64,000 bases of DNA from Lotus japonicus (lineage: Eukaryota > Streptophyta > Magnoliopsida > Fabales > Fabaceae), in the NCBI RefSeq assembly GCF_012489685.1, contig NC_080042.1, forward strand, positions 11,360,150 to 11,424,149, given 5' to 3'. Below, piece by piece: positions 44,665 through 56,922 of this stretch; the first letter of the stretch is position 1; the number at the start of each line of letters is the position of its first letter. A program made the translations under genes and the position numbers. Below the pieces are notes generated by a model, which made no database searches, was not told the origin of the DNA, and saw only the letters and a program-made list of their open reading frames with translations.

Positions 44665-45059
44665 TGTTAGGTTCCAGAAACAGAGTAGGAAAATAGAAAC
44701 TGATTATATTAAAATAGCACTGAATCCTCTAGAATGAACCTAGAAGCAGTGTTTGCAGTAGTACAGAGAAAAAGAAATGAACAAGAAATGAACAAGAACA
44801 ATTTTGAGAGTGCTCAATCTCTCCCAAGTCCTAGCCAATTTCTGCCTCCGGAATCCCTCTCTCCATAACTAACATATATATTCCCTAGGATGATTTCCCT
44901 ATGGTCCTCCCTCACTCACATGGGTGCTGCCACCTCATCAGGTGGATATTTTGAAAGGACAATTTATAGAAGGTGCTGTCATCAGGTACAGCTTGCACCT
45001 GTTTGGGCTTTCTGGCATATACCTTGCCAAACCTGGGCCTGGTTAATGGGTCTGTAACA
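44665..45059 (-). repeat. 3' LTR of the Reina-like chromovirus
   Basis: 395 bp, plus strand TGTTAGGTTCCAG ... GGGTCTGTAACA, directly beside the purine tract on one side and, on the other, one base from a TRIM primer-binding site (44652-44663). No partner LTR elsewhere in the window. Confidence 0.8.
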
Positions 45060-45660
45060 TCTCTCCCCCCTTGAAGAATCACCTTGTCCTCAAGGTGATG
45101 TTCAGGGAACTATTCCAGCAATCTTGTTAGGTCTTCCCAAGAGTCTTCAAACTCAGGCATGTTTTTCCACCTGACTAAAACCTCAACAGTTCCCTTGTCA
45201 CTTTCTCTGGTGTCAAGGATAGTCTCAGGTTCCACCTTGAGTTCCCATTCATCTATTAGAGAAACTAGACGTGGTTGGCTGGGAGTTCCCATAGTGATTT
45301 CCTTCTTGAGCAAGGAAATGTGGAAAACTAGGTGGACTTGACTTCCCTCGGGTAATTGCAGCTTATAAGCAACAGGATTGATCTTCTCAATCACAGGATA
45401 GGGTCCATAAAATCTGGGGCTCAACTTTTGATTCTTTCTTCTAGCAAGACTCTTAAGTTTGTAAGGTTGGATTTTGAGGTACACCATGTCCCCAACCTTG
45501 AATTGGATATCCCTCATGTGTTTGTTGGCTTGTTGCTTCATTCTGTTTTGAGCCTTCTCTAAGTTCTCTTTCAATGTATCCAAAATCAAATTCCTCTCAG
45601 CTGTCATCTTTTCCACCTCATTCACAAAGCCTGGAAAGGGGTGGTTTTGATTGCAGAATG
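45060..45660 (-). pseudogene. chromovirus integrase C-terminus and chromodomain
   Basis: The frame 45625-45110 reads MKQQANKHMRDIQFKVGDMV, YLKIQPYKLKSL, QKLSPRFYGPYPVIEKI, then the chromodomain ETILDTRESDKGTVEVLVRW and WEDLTRLLEQFP. Chromodomains of this class steer integration towards particular chromatin (family knowledge). The usual stretch between ALYGRDPP and the DEVEKM motif is deleted: TPFQAL runs straight into NEVEKM. Confidence 0.85.
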
Positions 45661-47820
45661 GTAGTTAGTATTATACCAAAACTCTGTTCAACTTAGCCAT
45701 TTAGACCACTGTTTAGGTTTGGTTCCTGTTACACATCTTAGGTATGTCTCCACACACCTATTGACAACTTCAGTCTGCCCATCTGTTTGTGGATGGTAGG
45801 CAGAGCTGAACTTAAGTTTGGTTCCAGCAAGTTTGAATAATTCAGACCAAAAAGAGTTGAGGAACACTCTGTCCCTATCAGAAACAATTGAGGAAGGGAA
45901 CCCATATAGCTTTACAATCTCCTTGATAAACAACTCTGCAACTTCCTTTGCATTATAGGGATGTGAGAGTGCTAGGAAGTGAGCATACTTAGTGAATCTA
46001 TCCACAACTACCAAGATGGTGTCTTTCCCCATGGTCTTAGGCAACCCTCCAATGAAGTCCATGGATATATCAGACCATACTTGAGAGGGAATTGGAAGAG
46101 GTTGAAGGTATCCTGCTGGATTAAGAGTCTCATACTTGTTTCTTTGACAAGTCTCACAATTCTGCACATAAGTTTGGATGTCAAGTTTCATTCCCTCCCA
46201 AAAAAATAGTGCAGAAATTCTCTTATAAGTTCTGAAGATTTCAGCATGTCCCCCCACTGCTGAATCATGGAATTCCTTCAGGATGGTGAGGACCTTCCCT
46301 GAAGCTTTGGGGATCATTATTCTGTCCTTGTAAAGTAACATGCCCCTCTTCATGTGATACCCTGCAAGAATAGTCCCTTGTGTGGTTATCTCTTGGAGTA
46401 TCTTTCTGTATTTTTCATCAGCTAAAATTTCAGCTTCCAAGTCTATCCAATCTTCACACTGGACTGATGAAATAGCAGAGAATTGCATCTTCCTAGAAAG
46501 GGCATTTTCTTCCTTGTTTTCAATTCCAGGTTTGTACTTGATTTCAAAGTCAAACCCCATGAGCTTGGAGATCCATTTTTGTTGTTCCTCTCCCATTAGC
46601 CTCTGTTCAGCCAAGAACCTTAGGCTCTTTTGATCAGTATGGATGATGAATTTACTGCCTAATAGGTAGTGCCTCCACTTCTGGACTGCCAACACAACAT
46701 CCATCAACTCTCTCTCATAAACTGACTTGGCTTGAGCTCTATCCGAGAGGGTTTTGCTCATGTAAGCCACTGGTTTTCCCTCTTGCATTAGTACAGCCCC
46801 CAACCCTTTTCCAGAGGCATCTGTTTCCAACACAAAAGTTTTGTGGAAATCAGGGACTACCAGAACTGGCACTGTTGTCATTACCACCTTCAGATTGTCA
46901 AAAGCTTGTGTTGCCTCTGCATTCCAGCTAAAATTATTCTTCTTGAGCAAGTGGTTGAGAGGATGAGCCAACTTGCTATAGTTTTTAACAAACCTTCGAT
47001 AGTAGCCTGTCAAACCAAGAAACCCCCTTAGCCCTTTTACATCCTTAGGAATAGGCCAACTCAACATGTCTTTGATTTTACTAGGGTCAGTTGCCACCCC
47101 CTCTTTAGAGATCACATGCCCCAAGTAGATGAGCTCAAACTGGCCAAAAGAACATTTCTTCTAATTAGCTACTAAATGATTTTCCCTCAATGCTTGCAGC
47201 ACTAATCTCAAGTGTTCCCTATGTAGATCCTCATTTTTGCAGTACACCAAAATATCATCAAAGAATACAAGTACAAATTTCCTCAAATAAGGTCTCAGAA
47301 CTTGGTTCATCAATGCCTGGAATGTGGAAGGTGCATTGGATAAACCAAATGGTAATACCAGATACTCATAGTGACTCTCATGGGTCCTAAAGGCCGTCTT
47401 AGCAATGTCCTCTTCCCTCATTCTGATCTGGTGATACCCAGATTTAAGGTCCAGTTTAGAGAAAATCACTGATGTGCCAATTTCATCTAGTAATTCATCA
47501 ATGATAGGGATTGGAAATTTATAAGGAATGGTCACCTTATTCAAAGCTCTGTAATCTACACAAAATCTCCAGCCTCCATCCTTTTTTTTCACTAGAATGG
47601 CTGGGCTACTGAAAGGGCTTGTACTTGGTCTAATTATCCCAACAGCTAGCATATCTTGTACTAATTTTTCTATTTCATTTTTCTGATAGAATGGGTACCT
47701 GTAGGGCCTGATGTTTGGAATGGATGCCCCTTGTTGCAACAGTATAGCATGGTCTGTATCTCTCTTAGGAGGTAATCCACTTGGTTCCTTGAAAACTTAT
47801 GGGAATTCCGCCAATATATT
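45661..47820 (-). pseudogene. chromovirus reverse transcriptase, RNase H and integrase
   Basis: RT is seen as [49 protein letters not shown] and VFFDDILVY (catalytic DD present). A TAG at about 47163-47161 interrupts LVAN-KKCSFG. RNase H follows (VLETDASGKGLGAVLMQEG, YERELMDVVLAVQKWRHYL). The integrase has the HHCC finger (HDSAVGGHAEIF ... CETCQ) and the core D,D,E (SMDFIGGLPK, VSDRDRVF, YHPQTDGQTEVVNR). A TGA after KWLS ends the frame at 45688. The catalytic residues persist but the frame is broken at least twice. Confidence 0.9.
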
Positions 47821-48099
47821 GTTCCAGGTCTCAGAAATGGCAGCTGCAGCTCTAGGTTCTTCCCCCAAGCATTCATATGAGAGGTGATATTCCTTCCCCT
47901 CATTAAGCACTGACTTCTTAATGGATTTCCAAGTGGCTGCCACTTTGCAAATTGAAGGTTCCCCTTGCAGAATCAGTTTCTGCCCATTGAGTTCCCACAT
48001 AATAGTGAGATTCTTGAAATTGGCATCAATATTACCCAAACTAGCCAACCAATCCATTTCCAGAACTAACTCTATCCCTCCTAAACCTAGGATAAAGAA

Positions 48100-48290
48100 A
48101 TGCTACAGGATTGGAATACCCTGTACCTCCAACTTCAAATTTTTACACACCCTAGAGTTCCTCTCCTTTGTCCCATTCCCAACCTCTACCACATATTCAG
48201 AAGTGGCAGTTACTGGTATTTCCAGTTCAGCTACCAACTCTTGTGATATAAAGTTGCTTGTAGGTCCACAGTCCACAAGAATTAGCACTT
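48100..48290 (-). pseudogene. chromovirus aspartic protease with altered active site
   Basis: Minus strand ILVDCGPTSNFISQELVAEL is the retroelement protease segment. The family normally has D-S/T-G-A; here it reads D-C-G-P, so the Asp and Gly remain but the Ser and Ala are replaced. A stop separates it from downstream sequence (GMDWLASLG region). Confidence 0.75.
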
Positions 48291-49441
48291 ATCTTTCTCC
48301 AATCCTTCCTTTCACCTTAAAAGACCTATTAGAGGTTAGTCCCTCTTTGTTGTTCAGGGAAAGCTGCAACACTTTTCCCTCTAGAACAAATTCCCCATCT
48401 TCTGCTTCTTCAAACACATCTTCTTCCTCATCATCATCCTCCCCTTCTACCAAAATCAGTTGGTAATTTCTCTTAGCACAAATATGTTCCTTTCCCCATT
48501 TCTCACCACATTTGAAACATAACCCTTTACTGCTCCTCTCCTGCAATTCATTTTGGGAAAGCCTTTGTCCCCCATTCCATTTTCTTTCAGGAATTTTCCC
48601 TTCACTGTTTTGATTTTCTGTGCCTTCTTTGTTTTGGTGCGATTTCCCATCCACAATATGGCCACTCCCCCCTTTGTTATGGTAACTCACATAAGAATTA
48701 ACAGATTTCCCTTTTCCTTCTCCAGTATTAGGCCAATACTTCCCTCCAAACCCTCCTTTTTCCTTCCATCCCCGTTTGTCTTCTTCCTTAGCCTTGCCTC
48801 CTCTCATGGCAGAATTTTTCTCTTCCAGCAACATAGCTCTGTCCATCAGATCAGCCAAATCCTCTGTTGGGTATAACTTCATCTCTGCTTTGATTTCCTC
48901 TTGCAAACCATTCAGGAAAACCCCCTTCAGAACTTCTCTGTTAGCATTCCTCATCGGCGCTGCCAAGAGCTCAAAACTCTCCCTGTATTCCATAACACTC
49001 CCCTTTTGCTTCACACTGAGTAATGGTCCAAACGGATTCTGGACAAGGTCGGGTTGGAATCGGCGAATCAGGGCTTGCTGGAAAGGTTCCCAAGCGCGCA
49101 CTGTAGCTTGTTCCTCCCACCATTAGAACCAGCTGAGAGCACTACCCTCCATCGCGATCATCACCATCTCCACCTTCTCTTCCTCCTATACGCGGCTGAG
49201 GCGGAAGAAACGCTCCACTTTTGTGACCCACCCATAAGCGTCACTTCCGTTGAACATCGAAATGTCCACCCTCCTTCCCGTGACGGCTCGTAGATGACTC
49301 CGGTGATGGAAATGCCCGTTCCGCTCCCTACTGTGTGTCGCTGCTCGCGACCCGGAACGTGACCCAATTTGCGACCCGTAGCCGGTTCTCGCTACTGAGA
49401 GTGAATGGTTCTCTCGTGAAGATCTCCGGTGGCGTGGGGTG
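48289..49441 (-). pseudogene. chromovirus gag, main part
   Basis: Reads FNGSDAYGWVTKVERFF, then after breaks RAWEPFQQALIRRFQ, GSVMEYRESFELLA, FLNGLQEEIKAEM, and a zinc knuckle CFKCGEKWGKEHIC (CCHC). A TAA replaces the codon before WWEEQ, and a stop follows FFRLSRV. The frame continues after the inserted solo LTR at 50649-50781 (start MESRVDSLERTIIEMKEV). Confidence 0.85.
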
Positions 49442-50648
49442 TGAAGGTATGAAAAACGGTAGAAAGGGGGGGTTTGAATAACGTTTTCAAAATAAAACTT
49501 CCACCTTAAAGATTTTAACAAATCTTTTCGAGAACAAAGTGCTAAAGATGAGAGATAGAAAAGCACACAAGGATTTTATCCTGGTTCACTTGATAAATCA
49601 CTCAAGCTACTCCAGTCCACCCGTTAAGGTGATTTCTTCCTTCTTAGAATGAAGGCAATCCACTAATCAGGTATGTGTTACAACTGCACTTGAAACCTAC
49701 AAGTGACTAACAATACACTGACTTAGCTCACACTAAGATTCACTCTCTTAGTCTTCTCTAGGATCCGATCAACCTTGATCTCCTAAAGGAACTAAACAAA
49801 CTGTTTAACAAATAATGTTTACAAGAGATTTGCTTCTAAAAAGCTGATAGTAAACACAATGAATTTCAGATGAAAGAATGCTCGGAGGTTTTTGAATATA
49901 GCTTGTGCTTGTGTAAATTCTTCCAACCGCATCTTTCAATATTCAGCCTCTATTTATACTCCAAGGATTAGGGTTTGAACGCTGCATGGAAATGCTACCG
50001 TTGGAGGGCAGTTCTGGAAATTCCAGCTTCTGCTGTGTCTGAGACTATTAGGTAGGTCGTCAGGAAGGTACAGCTGCTTTTGTACTTGGATAGTGACTTG
50101 ACCTTTAAACCTAGGAGACTTCTGATCAGGGGAATGCTTCATGTTGGAACTTGTGAAGCCGGTTGATCAGAGTCAGAGGGAAAGCACAGATCGTCTGGAC
50201 GTTGTATCTTCTGATTCTGAACTCAGAGGGAAGTACATGGTCTTCAGAGTTTCTTGCTTCTGGACATCAGAGTTTCCACTATTCAGCTTCTGGATCTTTA
50301 GAGTCTTCTACACCATCAGAACATCTGAACCTTCAGTGTTTCTTGGTTGTCAGAACTTCTGGATCTTCAGAACTTCTAGTGACTGAGTCCACATCAGAGT
50401 TTGTATAACTTCAGAACTTCTGAAGCTTTTCCACTGTTCATACTGAACATGGTGAATGCGAAAGCGTTTCTTGGGACACTCTTTAAGCACAGTGCTTCTG
50501 ATTTGTGTGAGATTGAATAGAGGTCAGAGCCTGTAAATAGCACACTCAGAAAAACACGTTAGAGTACCATAATTGTTCATACTCAAAAGGTTAACTTGTA
50601 ATCATCAAAACATAGAGTTGTACTACTGGATCAAAACTTGATCTTACA
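49442..50648 (-). mobile_element. Sirevirus solo LTR inserted in gag (TSD gggtg)
   Basis: 1207 bp, reverse-complement relative of the LTR at 4273-5488. Plus-strand ends are TGAAGGTATGAAAAACGG and GATCTTACA. Perfect target duplication GGGTG (49437-49441 and 50649-50653). No internal sequence, so it arose by LTR-LTR recombination after insertion into the chromovirus. Confidence 0.93.
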
Positions 50649-50838
50649 GGGTGTTGGAACGTCCCCTGGTTCACCGGCGTTCGCGACTCATGATGAGTCG
50701 CCTGAGCTCTTCAAACTGCTTGTGAGTCACCTCCTTCATCTCAATGATGGTGCGTTCAAGACTGTCAACACGAGACTCCATGGCGCTGCGGGTAAGTACC
50801 ATAGAAAGCTCCCTCTAGATCGGGAGCTCTGATACCAT
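50649..50838 (-). pseudogene. chromovirus gag start and primer-binding site
   Basis: From ATG 50781 the minus strand reads MESRVDSLERTIIEMKEVTH ... RRLIMSRERR and a TGA, the usual short helical gag start. Upstream is the initiator-Met primer site TGGTATCAGAGC (50838-50827), directly followed on its far side by a TRIM LTR rather than by a chromovirus LTR. Confidence 0.8.
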
Positions 50839-50945
50839 TGATAAAAACCTAGGGAGAACCACACCACAAAAGCTAGTTGTTGTAGTTGGAGAGCCTAAGG
50901 CCTTATAAACCCCACATTAGAATCTCATACTTCCAATGTGGGACT
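50839..50945 (-). mobile_element. truncated TRIM LTR at the chromovirus 5' side
   Basis: TGATAAAAACCTAGGGAGAA ... CCAATGTGGGACT matches the first 107 bp (plus order) of the TRIM LTRs at 44091 and 44378. It is cut by the start of the Sirevirus LTR at 50946. It stands one base from the chromovirus primer site, exactly where that element's own LTR should be. Confidence 0.85.
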
Positions 50946-52187
50946 TGAAGGTGCGAAAAACACTAGAAAGGGGGGGGGAGTTGAATAGAGTTTTTAAACA
51001 AAAGTTTCCCCTTTTGAAGTTTTGACAAACTTAAAGATAAGAACTAGGTGCTGAAGAATATGAAGTAGAGCACGCAAGTATTTTATCCTGGTTCACTTGA
51101 GATAAAAGCTCAAGCTAATCCAGTCCAACCGTGAAGGTGATTTCTTCCTTCTTCTGATGAAGGCAATCCACTAAAATCAATGAATGTTACAACTGCACTT
51201 GCAACCTGTTAAGTGACTAACAGTACACTGATTTTCTCACTAGTATACTCTCAAGAAGCTGATCTACCGATCCTCTCAAGACTAGCTAAACACTGAACCA
51301 AACTTGATTCAGTCCTCTCAAGATCCGACCAAACTTGATCTCTTAAGGAACTTTACAAAGTGTTTGTAAAAGGTTTTGGGTTTACAAGAATCGCTTCTGA
51401 AAAGCTAGTGGTAAACTCAAATGTTTAAGAGTAGTGAAGAAATATTGCTAAGAGATCGGTTAGAATGAATTCAAGAATATCAGCAAAGTTTCTTAGCTTC
51501 TTTCTTCTATCTTCAGCCCTTATATACTCCAAGGCAATTGGTGTAGCCGTTGCTAGGTTTTGCCCGTTGGAGTGGCAATCTTGTAATATCAGACTGCTAG
51601 GCTGAACGAGGTAGGTGGCGGACAGGCTATGACAATACGATGTGTACTATGACAGCGACCTGTCCTTTCACCAGCTGACTTATGATCTGGAGTGCTTCAG
51701 ATGGACGTTGGTGAAGCTTCTAATCAGAGTCAGACGGAAGCTTGGATCCTCTGACCTTGCAACTTCTGCTTCTGGGCAAGTTCCTCAGAACTTCTGAACG
51801 CCAGAGCAAGAATAGCTTGGGTCTTCAAAGCCAACTTCTTGCAGGTCTTCAGAACTTAAGTCTTCTACTTCAGGACCGTTCCTTCTGGAACATCTGGTCT
51901 TCAGAACTTCTGACTCCGGTTCTTCAGTACCTCTTGAGAGCTTCTATCTTCAGAACTTCTGAAGGATTTGCCACTGTTCTGAACGAACATGGTGAGCTTT
52001 AGAACTCTCTTTTGGTTACTCTTGGGTCTTCATCTTCTGATGGAATTGGCTTGGGCCAGAATCAGAACCTGTTTGTCACAACTATAAAAGACAAACATTA
52101 GAATACCATAATTGTTCATCCTCAAAAACCTTAATTGTAATCATCAAAATATAGAGATGCAACCACTGATCAAATCTTGATCTAACA
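50946..52187 (-). repeat. 3' LTR of the second Sirevirus (1242 bp)
   Basis: Plus-strand ends TGAAGGTGCGAAAAACAC and GATCTAACA, next to CTCCCCCTTTTT. It is inserted into the TRIM LTR. As in the other Sirevirus LTRs, AGAACTTCTGA-type motifs are dense (51775-51965). Confidence 0.88.
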
Positions 52188-52839
52188 ATCTCCCCCTTTT
52201 TGATGATGACAAAACAAGTATTTTGATGAACAATTCTTAGACAATAAAATGAATACACAAGAGAGAAGAGATCAGAGTTTAAACTTATCCTTGTGTAACG
52301 GTTTATGTTGCTCCTTCTGAATCTAGGATTGCACCTGATTCTAAGTTGGGGTCTCCCCCTGACTCCCCCTGAATCTATGACTTGATGAGATGATGACGAG
52401 TCTAGATTCGGAGTCTTGTGAGGTGATCAGAAGATACGCATAGAAGAATGTATACTCATCAGAAATTGATGGTTCAGAACTTGCGTAGATCACATGGAAA
52501 CATAGAGTATTGTCCAGATGTATTGGGATAAGGTGTCAGAGGCATGTTTGTTCAGAAGATTGAACAAAATGTATTCCTTGTTTAGGACGCTTGGCAATAT
52601 CTATGTGCTATAAGTATTTGATACTTATTCTCCTCAACTGGTTTTATATTACACAAACAAAATTAAAAGTTTATCAAAAACCATTTTATGTACTCCCCCT
52701 TTTTGTCATAAGCAAAAAGAGTGAAAAACAAAAACAATAACAACAAAGAATTAACTTAGATAAAACGCATGTTATTATTAATGAACGGAAAAGAGTACAG
52801 AGGATAAGAAAATACTAGAAGAACAATTCCTAGACACAT

Positions 52840-53282
52840 AAGAAGGCACGAGATTCCTTCATTGAAAAAAGCTGAAGGTGCAAAGGACGAATGTCCTGAT
52901 CGATGGAGGTTAATTGGGCAGTCAGTTCTTCCTTCAGAATCTCACTCTCATTGATGGTAGGAGTGGAAGCAGCAGCTTGAAGCACTTCACCTGCTTCTTC
53001 TTGATCTTCTCGTTCCCTCTTTTCATGCTCAATGAGCAGACAAATGCTCTCGAATTGAACTTCAAGATCCTTCTAGCGAGAGGCCAGGCGAAGGAGTTCT
53101 TTCAGAACTTCCTGAAGAGTATGCAGACAGTGGGTCTGATTCGATGTCAGTCAACAGTCTAGTAGATACTCAATTTTCGCAAGAGCTTGGGAGATTTGAG
53201 TGAGTGAAAGATTGACACTCCAGGGAAAGGTCTGGTCAAATACCAAAGCCTTAAGTTCAGAAATCAAATCAAAATAAGACAT
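52840..53282 (-). pseudogene. sense coiled-coil ORF of the second Sirevirus, broken
   Basis: Starts MSYFDLISELKALVFDQTFP at 53282. After stops near 53151 and 53072 the frame continues as VLKELLRLASR, EHEKREREDQEEAGEVLQ and LTAQLTSIDQDIRPLHLQLF. Same kind of protein as the antisense ORF at 3081-3473, but here on the element's coding strand. Confidence 0.55.
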
Positions 53283-53541
53283 TTTGATTTGAGGAGAGAA
53301 AGGAATGAGTTGAATTGTGATGGAGAAGAAGGAAAGCAATAGATTATAAAGAAGAGAAGTAACAGAAAAACATGCATAAAACTCATCGAACATAAATGCA
53401 TGTGAGTTACTAAGAGATGTGGACGGTGCATTAAATAAGTTGTAGCAGAAACACATAAGAAAATAAAATATGGTCAAACATAGAATAAGTTCACAGACAA
53501 ATGAGATGAATGAATATGCATGAAAGATAGATGATAAGGGT

Positions 53542-56508
53542 TCAAGGCTTTGATGAAGATGGTAGATGCTCGATCAGATACTTCATCATATTCTCCATTC
53601 TGCTTGAAGATTCCTGAATATGCCGACTTTGTTCATTCTGAATGATGCCTTGATGCTCAACCATCTGAAACAGCCTCTGCTGATCATCTTGTATCCTATC
53701 AATTCTGGCAGCCAGGAGAGCAACTTTCGGATGAGGAGCTGGTTCTGGAGCTTGAATAGGAAAATTCGTAGGTGCTTGAACTCCTGCCTCAACTTGAGTA
53801 GGTACTTCCATCTGAACTTCATCAACCGCTGCAGCTTCATGAATGATGATCTCTTCAGTACTGTCCTCTGAAACCTCTGCTGGAATCATCTCAGCATCTT
53901 CTGAGGTATGTTCAGAGACAACATGTGTTCTTGCAGCAATTGCTTTTCTCATGGGTTCACAAACCTTGTGTAACACCCTCTGCCTATGCTCATAAGCTCT
54001 CTCTGAGGCATCATGAACTCTCAGACGCTTCTCTCTGCTAAGCTGCTTCTCAAGCTCATAAACCCTACTTTATGACCATCTTTCGAATGCAGACCACATA
54101 CCATCAACCAAAGATGCATCAAATTGATTATCAGTTACCTGATATAGCCATTGCAGTCTTCTGGTTGCTTCATCAGAGAACTCCTGAATGAGTTGAGTAA
54201 GACTTTGTGGTCTGAAGGAGGGTGCCAAATCCATGATTGGCTGAGGAGTGTTGGTTGCATTAGAGCTTGATGCATTAGAACTCTCAGTTCTCATTTTCCC
54301 TGAAGGTGCAGATTCATTCACATGAGCCTTCTCTTGTCCCGAATGATCTGATTCATCCATATGCTCAAACTCAGGAATGGTCTCATCTCCTTCATCTCCT
54401 TCGTCTTCCACAGCAGGAATCTTGAGGTGGATGGAGGCTTAGGTGTGAATTGTTGAACCAAGTCCCTCAAGGTGGCCTCACTCTGAGCGATACCCTTAAT
54501 GAATGAATTAAAGAGAGGTACAGACTCAGTGGTGGTGGATGTGGAAGAGGTTTGAATTGGGATGGATGGAATGGTAGTGGTAGCAGTTTGGATGTTTAAG
54601 TGGGGAGCTTGTGTTTCGGCTTGAGATATGGTTTGTGTGTGAGGTTCTGTTTGAGGTGGAACTGTTTGGATTGAGGTTGGCAGGGATGTAGATATAGGTA
54701 CAGGTTGTTTAGGAATAACTACTAAAGCAGAATCTAAATTAATGCTTTCAGTAAGTTCCTTACTTGAATCTCTAAGGATGGTAGATCTGGTGAGTCTGGC
54801 AGTCCTTGCAGGATCAGAAGCTATCTTTGATCTCCTTTCCCTTTGTACCTCTGAAGCACTCTCAGATGCTTGCTTTGGTTCTGGCTCCTTCTTCTAAAGT
54901 GGACCCTTCAGAGGCAGTTTCTTCCTCTTGCCTATGGGCGCTTCATCAGAATCAGTGGATTCTTCAGCTTCTGGAGATTCCCTTATAACTTGGAGCACAT
55001 TCCCAATAATTTCACTATCATCCTGCTCAACTTCCTCCTCAACTTGAATTACTTGAACTCTTTGCCTCTTGGTCAGAGGAACATCATCATCTTCGGTTTC
55101 CTCATCAGAAGATTCTTCCATGACAGCTTTTCTCTTGACATTCCTTCTGAGTGAACCTTCTTTAGAGTTAGAGTGAACATCTCCTCCTCTGTTGGTGTCA
55201 TCTTCTTCTTCTTGAGTTCCAATGGAGGAAGCCATAGAGCTCTCAGAGCTATCAGACTGAGATTTCTGAGGTGACTCCACTGAAGTTCTTTCGGAAGAGG
55301 GTTCTGGAATTGGTTCCCTGATGACTACAGATTTTGATGCAGCTTTCATCTTCTTGGTTTCCTCTATCAGAATCTCTTTGCCTTTGGGATCTGAAGGCTT
55401 GCTGCTAGTTGTTCTCTTGGACTTCCTTGTTGGTACCTCAGGAGGACTACCAGGGAGACTTTTGATAAATTCCTCGAGAGTGATTGGATCTCCTTTACTT
55501 CTGAACATTCTCACATATTCCAGAATGCTGGCTGGATTATCCTTCTTAGACCAGAGAGGATAGTTATCAACAGGGTGATTCTTTTGACGAACCTCTTCAG
55601 ATGATTCTTCAACAGGTTCAACTTGAACTTTGTCAATGATCTGCATTCTCTTTAACTTAGTCCCATTGAGAGCATCTCCAATGGACATAGCCAGATCCTC
55701 GTGAAGTCCTAGGTCAGACAGAGTCTTGACCAGTTTGTTCTGGGTGAATATCTGAGAGCAGCCTGCCATAAGGAATGTAGGAGATAGACCTCTCGGTCTC
55801 AATTGCAATAGTTCTTGACTTCTCAACATATTCCTTCAGATAGTTGAAGAGCAGAAATGGAAGACATACAGGCTCACCCTTAGAGATATAGTACATGATT
55901 ACCTTTTGAGTCGCATTGAGGTAATCAGTTCCTCCTGTTCTGGGGTGAATGCAGTAAATGAATATCTTCTGCCAGATCTTCATTGTTGGCTTCAATTCCT
56001 TTATGGTATACTTTGTCTTTTCCAAAGACCAATTGTCATAAATGGCCTTATTTACTAATTTCCTCATGCCAGGAACATTAGCATCCACATTCTTGATTCT
56101 CTTGCCCTGTTGAAACTCCATTCCCAGCAATTTTGCAATGGATTCCTCAGAGATAACAATCTTCCTATCTAATACATGAGAAACGACATAGTAGTCGTTG
56201 CAGACAGCATTCTTCCAGAATTCCACAACTAACTTGTAATAGATAGGACCACAGAGCCTATTGAAATAGTCAGACCAACCTTGCAAATCGACTTGATCCC
56301 TGATGTCAAACCGATGCTCAGCCAGGTTGTCGAAGTCCACTCTTGCTTCGTTGCACACAACCAGTTCTTCAATCTTCTTGAAGCAGGTGACCGCATTGGC
56401 CGCGTTCAGAATTTGCTGAGCTTCTTCAAATCTTTGCTTCTCTTGCTCTTCGACAGTCAGTTTGGAAGAAGCAGTAACATTTGCTTTCGATTTCCTTGAT
56501 TTGCCCAT
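53542..56508 (-). pseudogene. broken envelope-like (putative plant transposon domain) ORF
   Basis: Starts MGKSRKSKANVTASSKL at 56508. The globular block DLQGWSDYFNRLCGP, VVEFWKNAVC, DRKIVISEESI, PFLLFNYLKEY matches residues 60-250 of the 949-aa protein at 17-2866. A frameshift near 55770 moves the frame to 55829-54894 (SPTFLMAGCSQIFTQNKL ... DNYPLWSKKD). A stop at 54894 and further breaks separate the Pro/Ser-rich part and the coiled C-terminus (IDRIQDDQQRLFQMVEHQG ... YLIEHLPSSSKP). Confidence 0.85.
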
Positions 56509-56922
56509 GATTCTCAGGAATGCGAGGTTTAGGGTTCAGAGAGAAAGGAAATATTGGAGGGAGAAGAGTGAATGAAATGCAATGCACAAAAGTGTTTTGA
56601 AAACCGTTTGGGTAAGTGTATGGATTAGATCGTGTGTGAGATCGTGCGTATAGTGGGTTTAATAGTAATCGTTGAGATTTTAAGAAGCATAAAGTAAAAA
56701 GTAAGATCAACGGTTTGTAAAATAATTAGGCAGAAAATAACACAGTGGAGGAGAGTAGGTATCATCATTATAGCAGTTACACCACACGACACAAGGAACT
56801 ATGTCACAAAAGAAGTGACACGTGTATTGTTGTCTACCACAGAAGTTTAACCGGTGGGTTAAGTGCTTCTGATCGAGTACCTTCTGAATAGGTAACATCT
56901 GATGACTTCAGAAGCACCATGG

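Larger units (their letters stand above)
44665..50838 (-). mobile_element. decayed Ty3/gypsy chromovirus (Reina-like), 3' LTR and internal region
   Basis: Minus-strand order: primer site TGGTATCAGAGC (50838-50827), gag start, gag with zinc knuckle, protease, RT, RNase H, integrase, chromodomain, purine tract GGGGGGAGAGA (45070-45060) and a 395-bp LTR (45059-44665, TGTTACAG ... CCTAACA). Short LTRs, small size and a C-terminal chromodomain suggest the Reina clade (inference). Its own 5' LTR is missing: a TRIM LTR occupies that place. The gag is split by a Sirevirus solo LTR (49442-50648). Stops and deletions in every domain make it inactive. Confidence 0.85.

Noticed and set aside
50827..50838. 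GCTCTGATACCA as the 3' end of an initiator tRNA gene
   Set aside because: It occurs repeatedly next to LTR ends without the tRNA body, so these are primer-binding sites.
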